64,000 nucleotides of DNA from Diospyros lotus (lineage: Eukaryota > Streptophyta > Magnoliopsida > Ericales > Ebenaceae), in NCBI RefSeq assembly GCF_014633365.1, contig NC_068347.1, forward strand, positions 35,258,116 to 35,322,115, read 5' to 3'. Both the position numbers and the translations under genes were made by a program. The notes beneath the pieces were generated by a model that saw nothing but the letters and a program-made list of their open reading frames with translations, was not told where the DNA came from and did not search any database. This document shows, one piece after another, positions 44,857-54,867 of this stretch (position 1 is the first letter of the stretch; every line of letters starts with the position of its first letter).

Positions 44857-47226
44857 CACTACAGGAAAAAGGGTCATTGGCGACGAAGTTTTACCGGCGG
44901 TTTTAATAACCGTCGGGAAAACACCACAATTACCGACGGTTTTTTGAACCGCCGGTGATGGGTCAAAATTACCGGCGGTTTTAAAACCGCCGGTAATGGG
45001 ATACACATCTCTGGCGGTTTTCAAAAAACCGCCGGTGATTTTGAAACATAACCGGCGATTTTATCAAACCGCCGGTTGTGTTTACCCATCCTCGGCAGTT
45101 TTAAAACTGCCGGGGATAGGATTATATAAGCCCCCCCACGCACCCAGCCCAATTCTCCTCCCGCGCGCACTCGTCCCAATTCGATCTCTTCCAAAATCCC
45201 CCCTGCAAACCCTAACATTCTCTAGCTCGCACCTCGCTGCCTCCCTCAATCGCCCTCGCTGCCTCCCTCGATCACCCTCGATCGCTCGCCTCACCTCGCC
45301 TCGCCCTCCCTCGATCACTCTCACTCTCTCTCTCCCTCGGCCTCGCCCTCCCTCGCTCACTGTCACTCGCTCTCGCCCTCGGCCTCGCCCTCCCTCGCTC
45401 ACTATCACATGCTCTCACCCTCCCTCGCTCACTCTCACTCGCTCTCGCCCTCGACCTCGCCCTCCCTCGCTCACTCTCACTAGCTCTCACCCTCGGCCTC
45501 GCCCCCCCTCGCTCACTAATCAGTCGCACATGCAACCAGAGAAGTGTTGATTGGAATTGGGGTAAATTACAGTTCGATTGCTCCGCGATAGTTGTTCTTC
45601 CTTGATCAGGTTTGTCCCCAGCTTGTGTATAATGTATCTCTATCGTTTATTTATCTGTCTATACGTATGAATCTTGCGTGTTATCCCAGATCCTCTGTTT
45701 ATCGGTTGAGATTTAGATGATAATTCATTCTATTAGATCATAATTATTGATCAACATTGTTGTTTTTGTGTTGTTTGGTTGGTTGGAAATTGAATTAACC
45801 ATCCGTGTAATTCAATTTCTTGTTCAATCAATCCATTTGCCATTAATAAATCAAATTTTTGTTCGATCAATCACTATTACATGATTGAGGATCAATTAAG
45901 AAGCTGTCTATTTAGCTTGTGAAGCTTCCTTTTTGGTGGATGGAATTTACGTTGCTTATTATTCAGGCTGGCTGCCTCAAGTATTATCTTGTTGGATATT
46001 ATATTGCCTCTGGTTGCCTAGTAGATAATTTCACAAATGCAGAGAGCTCAAGGTCTAGCTTTATGTCTTGAAATGTATAGAGCTCCTCTGCTATAAATCT
46101 TGTATAATCTGGTTACAGTTACTTGTTAGAAAAAGAAAAAATAAAACATTATGACTATCAAATCAATCTTTTAACATAGGATAACAGTAAGAATGTGAAA
46201 TTATGTTGCCTATGTTTTAACATTTTGATGGCATAAGCTTTTAGCTTTGTGGTTTTTGGAGGTCAGGTTGAGGTTTATTGTTTAAGGATGGAGTGTTTGG
46301 TTACCAGAATTCTAGAAGAAGATGCAGGAGGTTTTGGAATATCAGTGAGTTGACTAGTTTTATGAAAAAGGAGATCATATAATTCAGTTTAGGATGAAGC
46401 TGGTAGAGTAAGTAATTGACTAGTAAGAAGATTTTAAACCTAATGAATACCAAAAAAGAGACCCAGTTTTATGCTAACTTAAGAAACTAGGGAATAACCA
46501 TGTTGTGCAAATGGAAAATAAGAAGCGCTCACCCCTTTTAATGTGTAAGAAACTATAACCACCTTGAAGTAAAAGCAATCACAATCCTTTGAGACTGGTA
46601 ACTGATATTTCATTAAGATGTGCTACATACTTGGTTGCTTAAGGTGTTTCTTGCTTAAGATGTGCTACATGTGCTGAAGTCTTCAGCGTGTAGTGTTGCA
46701 TTCTTGGAAGGGTAGTAGGGTACCATGTCTTGCAAATGATGTTTGGTTGGGAGTTGGGACTAGATTGGAAGTGATCCAAAATCTATTTTCAATGGTCCAA
46801 ATAGCTGTCCTCTTGAACTTCTTGAATTACTCCTTTTCTTTTTTTTTTAACCAAATTAATCCTTTTCTTATGTCATGTCCGCTTTATCATTATCAGGCAA
46901 AAATTGCATATGGAGAAAATGGGTGGAGGCACTCACACTTTGATTTTGTAAACTGCAAAAAAATTATGCTGGTATCACATAAAGAACTCTTATTAATTGA
47001 GGCTAAAAAGCATCCCTAGTGCACGAGGTTCCATGCTTTGAAATGAGTCGAGATGGTAGTTTTCTTACATGGTTTTATCCTTGATTTGCAAGCCCAAAGG
47101 TGCTGTTTCCATAACTTCACCTTGGTTTCTAGTCACAAAGGAGTAACCTTATCATTGCTACCAATGCACATCCTCCTTTATTAATTGAGATTACAGTAAG
47201 AAAATGTTTATGGACTCTTCTCCAAA
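44857..47226 (+). mobile_element. CACTA-like element with possible captured gene, in the gypsy 3' LTR
   Basis: Its left terminus is CACTACAGGAAAAAGGG, followed by inverted and direct copies of ACCGGCGGTTTT and AAAACCGCCGG (44895-45115), the layout of CACTA subterminal repeats. A 3-bp duplication TTT (44854-44856 and 47227-47229) matches the uninterrupted left LTR. The right end lacks the complementary CACTA terminus, so it is atypical or truncated. The interior has TATATAAG at 45123-45130, a CTCGC-rich leader, and exon-like stretches with splice-type borders. Confidence 0.75.
46897..46971 (+). pseudogene. Exon-like 75-bp stretch inside the CACTA-like element
   Basis: Exactly 25 codons without a stop between TTATCAG and GTATCA (acceptor- and donor-like borders). 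It codes Ala-Lys-Ile-Ala-Tyr-Gly-Glu-Asn-Gly-Trp-Arg-His-Ser-His-Phe-Asp-Phe-Val-Asn-Cys, ending Lys-Lys-Ile-Met-Leu. The preceding bases are T-rich, like a polypyrimidine tract. The source gene was not recognised. It may be a captured host exon or chance. Confidence 0.35.
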
Positions 47227-48582
47227 TTTGGATAATTGATGGATAAATATGATAAATAGGGTGCCTTGTGGCTTAAGGTGAAGTGACTCGTGTGAAGTTC
47301 GAGGTGGGCATGCAAATCGAGGCATATCGCGCTTTTTGAGAAAATTTGAGTTGCATCTAAAGGTGAGTGGTTCTACTGGAAAAAGTTATTTGTGGCATGT
47401 GAATGGTTTACTATGAGTTGGTCAATCCAATTGTTGTGCATATTCTAATTACTTTTGATTTATCGTGAGCGGCTAGTTTCGTGCGATGGTTCGTCCAAAC
47501 GATTATTTACGCATGCACTGAATTTCGTATGGTAAATTGCATATATTGAAATGTTGATTTTATATCATGCATGTTATGATTTTCGGCATTGGCATGTTAT
47601 GTGTTGGCCATGTAGGTTGTGGGTTGTTAACCTGTGACGTAGCCTTTGAGTGACAACACTCGGGATGTGTGCCGATGATTAATGCTATTTGGCCCAGTTC
47701 GGACAAGGTTGAAACGGACTTCACCCTATGGTCCTCAAGTGGCGGGGCTGAGAGTGGACACCACCTCAGGTTCCTTTGAGCAATAGCATTAATACCGAGG
47801 TGTCGTTGATTTCGGGAATAGTGCTGATATGATACTCTTGGGGCTAGGGTTACGTTGGGTTTTAGAATGCTTGTGAGTAGGAGCGTACTGCCTAACAATG
47901 ACAATGGGGTGATTCCTAGGTTCATATGTCGAGGTTGTCCCTCTTAAGTAGGGTTGTGTTTGCCAATGGGTCAATGGGGTCGTGTCATCTTTAGAGAGAT
48001 TTCATTTTCCCCGGTTAGGGCTAAGTGTTATGTGGGATTCCTTTAGGCTGGGGCATATCAGGATTTGTCAGTTTTATACATGATTTTGCATATATTCATG
48101 AAAATATATTTTTCAATTTTCACTTAAATGATTCAGTATCTAATTTGGACTATGTCCCTAGAATATTCAAACGTTCTAAGTGAAAGTAGTGGCGCCAAGG
48201 GAAATGATGTCGTCGATATGTAGTTGCTATGTTTCGTTTTCGTAGGTATTTGTCTGTGATTGCGATGTTCAGAGGTTATGTAGTATTTTGATATTTTCAT
48301 GTAAAACATCGATTTGGTTATTTAACTGTAATAGAAATTTATCGGTTATATATCATTAAGGTTTCGATCCTTGCTTCCGCTGATGTGATTGTTAATACTT
48401 GTCTAAATCTGTTAATTTTTAAATTTTGATATACTGAGAAGGTATAATCGGGATTGTCAGGAAATGATTATGATAAGGGTACGTATGTATATCGAGGAAC
48501 TTATGTTATGTGTATGATGTTGAAAAAAAATATTTTTGAAAATCTCGAGGTAATGCACGTTCTGGGAAGATGGGGCGTTACA

Positions 48583-49150
48583 CTTTGCCATGATGCTCTT
48601 ACTTAGGGGTTGGTTAGAGCCGAGGTGAGGCAACTTTTCCTTTCCCTTCTTGAGCTCTTGGACTTGCCTCTCTAGAAAACGCAACCGCCTCTCCTACGAG
48701 GTCCCTCATTCTCGCAAGGGGGAAGAAGTAGATCCTACCGCCTCAGAGGGATGGATTTCCTAGCCCGACTAGAGAAATTGACAAGGCTCTCGCGTAGGAG
48801 AAGGTGATTGGTGCTCCTCCCGCTGAGAGGGCACATGCGGACGACGTTGTTCATTCTAGTGTAGATAGCTAGTTAACAACTCAGTTAACTGTTGGACCTG
48901 ATTTTCCTGCCTGGTGGTCGCAGTCCACGTCATTGGATTGGCCAAAGACGATGGATTCTTCCCTTACGACAAGGCCTCTAGATTGGCACCAACCCAACTA
49001 CAAGTCACGTTTCTTCGGGGAGCCATGTAGTTAGTTATGGAAAGAAACAAAAGTCGTTGACACTTGTGGAAATACTGAGGTCCGAAGTCAAGAGAGGAAG
49101 TTCGAAGCACAAGGTAGGGAAAGAAGAGGCTAGCGAGTATAGACGTCGGC
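48583..49150 (-). pseudogene. Gag remnant and leader of the outer retrotransposon, part 2
   Basis: Continuation, on the minus strand, of the gag broken at 38770. Only a low-grade coding signal is left (a Lys/Glu-rich helical stretch near 48620-48690). Towards the right it merges into the leader before the primer-binding site at 49152-49166. Confidence 0.55.
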
Positions 49151-49168
49151 CCCACGGTGGGCGCCAAA

Positions 49169-49623
49169 TGATGATGGTTTTTGGGATCGACCACCACGTG
49201 CCACCTCTGCGAATGGACTTCAGGAATAGAACCTCGGACTTGGCGATATCGGACCTCGGTGATAGAACCTGCAAGACAATGGAGTGATGGGGTTAAGGTC
49301 CCAGAGGGTGGACTCCAACGTTCAAATTAGTAGAGTAAATGCAGGTAGTAATAAATGTAAGAGTTTGAGAGCTTTCTTTTCATACCTAGTGAGGACCTTT
49401 GCTTTTTATAGACATGTCCATTATGGGGTACCCGAGATAAATCCGAGATGGGCAAGCACAACTCTCGAGGACCCCGATCAAGTTAGAACGGGTCTCGCAG
49501 TTCGGCTCGAATTTTTCGGATTCCGCTTCGGATTGTTGCCTTACCATGTGTCAGTCTCCCAGACAATCAACGTGGCGAGCAAGGCTACTATTACGTGGGG
49601 TATTCTTATAATTTTAGGTATCA
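49169..49623 (-). repeat. Outer retrotransposon, 5' LTR
   Basis: 455 bp from TGATGATGG to GGTATCA. Directly flanked on the left by the primer-site complement and on the right by the resumed BAHD sequence CTACCACGTAGCATGG. It has GCTTTTTATA at about 49401-49410, a promoter-like word shared with the left copy. Confidence 0.85.
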
Positions 49624-49624
49624 C

Positions 49625-50380
49625 CTACCACGTAGCATGGCATATCTCAAGGAGAGTTGGTTGAACGAAGGGAAAAGCATCTTGAGGAGATTTGTTTTTG
49701 ATGGTGATGCCATAAAAGCTCTGAAGATCAAGGCCACTAGCCAACTAGTTCCTTATCCAAGCAGCTCCCAAGTGATAAGTTCTTTAATCTGGACGCGTGC
49801 AATGGTTGCTTCCACAACGGTCAAAGGCTCCCAAAACCCATCGACGTTGGTGTTTGCAGTAAACATGCGGCCGCGAATGGCATCGCCGTTGTCCGAAAAT
49901 GCATTTGGGAATATCTTCTGGCTAACAAGTGCACACCACAATGCAGCCCACACAAGTGAAAATGATGAGCTGCAAATTGTGGTGGGTCTGGTGAAGGAAG
50001 CAGTTGAAAAGCAAGACAGTAATTTTATCCAAAGCATGCAAGGGGATGAAGGGTTTGACAACATTCGCAAGTTGATGGAAGAAAGAGAGGAAGTATATGC
50101 CAAAGGAAGACCCGGAATGTACATGGTCAGCGACCTGAGAAGTTTCAAATTGTCGGAATTGGACTTCGGGTGGGGAAAGCCTATTTGGGTTAGCCGTGTT
50201 TGGGGATTTCCTACTTCAGTATTTGTGAATAGGGTATTTCTAGCAGAAAGCAGCGTGAACGGAGGAGGAATGAAAGCATGGGTGCACCTGGATGAGCCTG
50301 AAATGGCTATTTTGGAACAAGACCCTGAATTCCTAAGCTACGCTTCCTCAAATCCAGGTTTTCTAGTGCCAACATCATAG
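49625..50380 (+). pseudogene. BAHD pseudogene, 3' part (gene 4)
   Basis: Resumes the gene broken at 33312, at the codons for Leu-Pro-Arg-Ser-Met-Ala-Tyr, and remains open to its stop at 50378-50380. DFGWG is intact (50162-50176). It has private changes (a Val-Ser-Arg-Val-Trp-Gly segment; Asn-Arg-Val where others have Asn-Gly-Val; Glu-Lys-Gln-Asp). It keeps the extra Gly of gene 5 near the C-terminus (Asn-Gly-Gly-Gly) and a similar 3' flank. Without the first 200 residues, including the catalytic HXXXD, any product from here would be inactive. Confidence 0.95.
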
Positions 50381-50530
50381 TCATAGATTGATGCTTCTGG
50401 AGTCTCCAATTTCACTCCTTTTTTCTTTTTAGTTATTTATTTGTAACAATGGTATTATATAACATTATATATAAGCGGATTATACACCTTCGACTGGAGC
50501 ACTCGATGCTGTCCAAGGAGTTACTATCAG
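50381..50530 (+). other. 3' flank of the pseudogene, shared with gene 5
   Basis: Collinear with 56227-56370, including AGATTGATGCTT, GTAACAATGGTATTATAT and AAGCGGATTATACACC. It ends at the target site of the Mutator-like element. Confidence 0.8.
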
Positions 50531-52120
50531 GGATAATGCTAGACGAACGTAATGGTAGACAGAAAATTAGACAACCTTAAGTTCTCGTGATATTTTAATA
50601 TCAAAATATCGCGATAAATTGGTATTTTTAAAATACCCACCAAATGCTTTTGAATTAATTTTTCGCCGCCCATTTTCAAACCCACCAAAGAACAAAACCA
50701 CTCCACTTTCAAATCTCTCACTCTTTCACTTTCACTCTCCCTCTCTCAAGACCACCCTTTCTCAAACCCACTCCATTTCTCCCCCCCACTCTCTCTCTCT
50801 CAAAACCACCCTCTCTCAAACCCACTCTCTCTCTCCCCCATTTTTTTCTCTCAAACCCACCCTCGCTAGTTGCAGCATCAGCCGTCACCCCCCCGCCGCG
50901 AGCTTCGTCGACTGTCGCCCCTCCCTCCGCCGCGAGCAACAGCGTGCACCTACCACACCGCGGCTCGGACGGCCACCGCCGGCCCCTCATCGCTGCTCGG
51001 ATGGCCACCCGCTGCCGTTGTCCGCCCTCACAGGGTCGCTCCCTGGCCGATGAAAATGTTTAAATAGCAGTGTAAATCTAGCAACCCAGATTGGGCAGAT
51101 GGTACAAACTGAATAGAGAAATGAACATCTATTGTCGCACATAGAGTGAAACTCATAACTTCCATCCATTTCACATAACTAAGTTAACACTTCACCTCAT
51201 CTGTGTAATGGTTGCAAATCACAAATTTATCTCCTTGTCAATAATTTAAAAAAAAAAATTACACAATCACTTCTAAAGGAAACTTAACATTTTGAACCAG
51301 GTATCTCTATTGCCAAAGCCGCTTCAACAACAATATAAATCTGTCACATCTTGTACAACTGCCCAATAATCTCCAGTTTGTTCCATACCTTATAATTCAA
51401 AATTCAGTATTTCGGTAACGGCATCTGCTGATTCTGCTCCAATTGTTCAGATTAGAAGGAAATGTCTCAAACAAATGAGATTGAGGAAGCCATTCAACTA
51501 AAAGAATTACTGTCCCTAAATTTATTGTCCTCGTATATATTTCAGGATTCAATTCAATGTGTGAAATTGCTATTCTATTGATTGTTGAAATCATAGTCTC
51601 CACCTATTTTGTGTATGATAATTCGAATACTTCCTCTTCGTTTATCATTACGCTTCACAAAATTCTGGCACATCAGTCCTCTGCTAGCTACAGAAAAAAT
51701 AACACTTTCACAAGTGGTATTGCCAACAACCTTTACTGTCTTATATACTAAAATTAATGCCAAATAAACCGAAGAGACTCCACTAAGCAAATTGACTCTC
51801 GGGGGGGTTGACGGCGAGCGGTTTTGGCGGGGAGACGGCGGGCGACGATGGTGCGAGCAGGGGTGGCGGCGACGGCAATGCGAGCGACTGTGTGGGGGCG
51901 GACGCTGCAACCCGGTTTGAGAGAGAGAGTGGGGGAGAGATAAAAGTGGGTTTTAGAGTGAGAGACAGAGAGAGAGTGAAAGTGAGAGGGTGGTTTTGAC
52001 AGAGGGAAAGAGAGAGTGAGAGGTGAGGGTGAACTTGTCTTTTACATTAAAGGTTAGATATGTAATTTTGTTAGGGTTGTCTAATTTTCTGTCTGCCATT
52101 ACGTTCGTCTAGCATTATCC
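50531..52120. mobile_element. Mutator-like (Pack-type?) DNA transposon
   Basis: Terminal inverted repeats of about 46 bp with one visible mismatch: GGATAATGCTAGACGAACGT at the left and its complement at the right, followed by matching AATGG(T/C)AGACAGAAAATTAG. Flanks TACTATCAG and ATCTATCAG form a 9-bp target duplication with two mismatches. Gene 5's 3' flank has a single undisrupted site there (AACTACTAGTTC, about 56356). CT-rich and GA-rich subterminal arms continue the symmetry. The middle is GC-rich then AT-rich, with no transposase. Confidence 0.88.
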
Positions 52121-54214
52121 ATCTATCAGTTCTATTTGACCTGAATCTTAATTGTACTTTTAATATATATTTATTTAACGAAGACTCTATATATACATGT
52201 TTTTATTTATTATTTTAATATCTAAGCAGTTTTTCACATGATATTTTCGTACGTGCGAACAACATTTTAATTAAACTAAAATGACTAAATCCAACCATTT
52301 GAAATTGGCCATTTAATTCAGTTCAATCTATATTTTAATTTTGTTCAGGATTTAAATTTGAGTGTTTTGATTATTTCAATTTAGTTTAATTTATGTATTA
52401 AAAAAAATTAAAATAATCAAATTAATCGAAATGTCAAAAATGACATCATTTTTCTTAATCAAATTTTCGGTTTTTTTTCATTTTTTTGAATTAGTTCATT
52501 TTTTTTTCTGTTTTTTGATTTATTCGGTTTGAGCATCTAGTTAGTTGGTTTAGTTTAATTTTTATAAAAAAAATTGATTTACTTGATTTGAATAATTCAA
52601 TCATTGAACCGACAGAAAACTCACCCTTAATTGTTTGTTCAACAGTTGGCTCAATCCGAGAATTTTTTTACAAGCACCACCTCCAAAGTTGTCACAAAAA
52701 TATTATTCTTTTTTATCACCTAATTAGTTTGTGAATTTTAAATCTTGTAATAAATTAAGTATTATATTTTAATTTTTATTATTATAAATATTATATTATT
52801 TTTTTAATCATAATTCAATCCATATTCCAGTTTTTAATCAAATTTTATTAACAAAAACTAACGTGAGATATTAATATAAAATTAAAAACCATTCAATGTT
52901 ATAATTAGCATAAACCTCATGATCAATTAATTTTAATATTTATGGTAATATATACACTATTAGTTTTCATTAATAGAATTTGACAAAAAATCAAAAGAGA
53001 GACTCAATTGTAACAAAAATCAAAATTTAGTGGTTGTGGTAAAAAATTAAAATACAATTTACACTATTTGTCTATGGTTAGCATTACCTTTTTTTATATG
53101 CATGCCTCCCCCCCTCGCGCGCTTTTTTTGGTAAATCATGCCCCCCTTTTTTATACACATTTCACTGACAATAAGCAATTTATAAAAATATTATTTAAAT
53201 ATTTAAATTTAATATTTTTACGTATATATCAATATAAAACATCACCATAAATAACAAAGTTAAATATTCAAATAACATTTTCCTAAGCAATTAATAGTGA
53301 TGTAGCAAGAGCTTATCATAGGAGAGACCACAGAATGGAAAACAGTTTTTAAAGAAAATAGTTTCTTAAAAATAATTTTTTTTTAATTGTTTTTTTTATT
53401 ATTGGGCTGTAATGTGAGAATTTGGGCATTTATTATGACCAAACAATGAGAGAGAGAGATAGATAGCAAAACAGACAGAGGGAGAGACCAAATAGATAGA
53501 GAGTTGAAGAAAGAGCCAACATTAATAGGGCCAAACGACGATGCAAAGGGCGACGTCAATAGGAATGCAAACGATGAGAAATAAAAACAACGATAATGAG
53601 GAAGATGACAAATAAAAACGATGATAGCAAGACACAAATGACAATAACGAGCACAAAAGTGGGGTAATTGAGGCACTGTAGGACAAAAGGAGTCAAGAAA
53701 AGCGTTTTAGGACAAGGGAAGCTAGCAAATGAGAAGTCGTTTTTCCCAACTTATATATCATTTTAAGTTAGGTTTTTTGTTGAGTGAAATTAATTTTTTG
53801 TTGAATTATATATTTTTCTACTCCTAAATACTTAAAAGTCAAGAAATTATTTTTTAAAAAAACATTTTCAGTAAACAAATGGAGTCTAACTATTGTTTTG
53901 ACAAGATTTGATGAAAATAATACTCATTAAACCTTATACAACACATGCATTAACATTACAGTCCATTTTCATTTTTGTCGCAGCTAGTCAACGCAGCATT
54001 ATCAGTCTTCATCTTTATTAATTTTGACCAAAAATATTTAACAATTATTCATGCAAATACAATCCATTAGTGGTCAGTTCAAACTGTCGACGAAGCTCAA
54101 CTTCCATCATTGGATGAAAATATCAAATGTCTTAGAATGTGACATATGGTATTTAGACTGATTTCCGAAAATCTTATTTAAAAGATTTGGCTAAAAATAT
54201 TAAATCACACTCTA
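52121..54214. other. AT-rich spacer between the pseudogene and gene 5
   Basis: No gene. It contains C-rich and T-rich simple stretches (near 53108-53150) and, at about 53330-53890, a segment with partially inverted ends (AAAACAGTTTTTAAAGAAAAT and ATTTTTTAAAAAAACATTTTC) that may be another fold-back element. The part at about 53280-53340 (AGCAATTAATAGTGATGTAGCAAGAGCTTA) recurs near 56985-57020, in the spacer after gene 5. Confidence 0.45.
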
Positions 54215-54867
54215 ACCATAAGAATATACCTGATGCACCGTGACGGACTCTTTTCAAAAAAATAAATCAATTCAGTGGCGGGTAAATGCAAATGCATAAA
54301 GAAGTGAGTTGCTGGTTGGAGTTGAGCCAAACCCATTTAAGACAAGGAATTAATAATTAATATATATGAGCTGGGTTGAACATGCACGTATGGGTTATAA
54401 TTATATTAATGGGAACATTAATTAGGTGAATTCTTGTTCAAATTGTGACGTTTATATATTTATGGGAACCGTGTGTACCAAAACGTCGTCCAAACAAATT
54501 AAAGACCAAGCCATTGCAGTATGACTTGGTAAACATTATTTAACTTCTTTATAATTAATTAAGAGAGACGATTAGCTAGTTTTTCCCATTATGTAAGCCC
54601 TTACTCGTTTTGAACACACTTTAATTTGACCGCAATCAACAAACAACATCCCTCCCCCCAGTCCCCAGCTGCTGCTATATATTCATATGCATACATACAG
54701 AGGCACATCATCTCCATCTCCATCTCTCATCCCCAAATTAATTCTATCAACCAAACCAACCAAAAGCTTCTGAATTATTATTAACTCCATCCACCGCCTC
54801 TGCTCTTGCTGCTGCAACTCTTTCCAGCCTCTTCCAACCATTTCATTCTATCATTATCCACATATAT
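54215..54867 (+). promoter_or_regulatory. Promoter and 5' leader of BAHD gene 5
   Basis: The TATA box TATATAT is at 54676-54682 in CAGCTGCTGCTATATATTC, about 190 bp before the ATG. Upstream lie a W-box core TTGACC at 54626-54631, ACTCGTTTTGAAC at about 54603-54615 and ATGGGAACCGTGTG at 54462-54475. The region is collinear with the pseudogene promoter at 32100-32715. The W-box and block positions suggest shared regulation of the array, by inference only. Confidence 0.65.

Larger units (their letters stand above)
38776..48582 (+). mobile_element. Gag-only Ty3/gypsy LTR retrotransposon
   Basis: A complete non-autonomous element. The left LTR (38776-41459) starts TGTAATACC and ends GTGTTACA. A primer-binding site TTGGTATCAAAGC follows, then a gag region, the polypurine tract AAAGGGGGGAGAA at 43624-43636, and the right LTR (43637-48582). 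The target duplication is CTCTG (38771-38775) against CTTTG (48583-48587). The internal part is only 2.2 kb and holds no protease, reverse transcriptase, RNase H or integrase sequence. The right LTR is enlarged by a CACTA-like insertion. Confidence 0.92.
43637..48582 (+). repeat. Gypsy 3' LTR, interrupted
   Basis: Starts TGTAATACCTC and ends GCGTTACA. Collinear with the left LTR but broken at 44857-47226 by a CACTA-like insertion and lacking a short segment (about 44118) present in the left copy. Without the insertion it is about 2.57 kb. Confidence 0.9.
33314..49623 (-). mobile_element. 16.3-kb nested retrotransposon insertion in the BAHD pseudogene
   Basis: Two direct repeats bound the block (33314-33727 and 49169-49623). 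Inside the right repeat, the complement of a primer-binding site (TGGCGCCCACCGTGG on the minus strand) lies at 49152-49166. Inside the left repeat is a minus-strand polypurine tract, GGAGTGGGGGGCAAATAATG at 33728-33747. Minus-strand gag remnants lie at 38235-38770 and 48583-49100. The orientation is therefore opposite to the host gene. Nested inside are a CACTA element and a gag-only gypsy element. The left repeat lacks about 45 bp of its outer end, and no clean target duplication was found. Confidence 0.85.

Noticed and set aside
44996..45550. 184-codon proline/arginine/serine-rich ORF
   Set aside because: Begins in CACTA subterminal repeats and runs through CTCGC repeats; overlapping minus-strand ORFs show the same composition effect.
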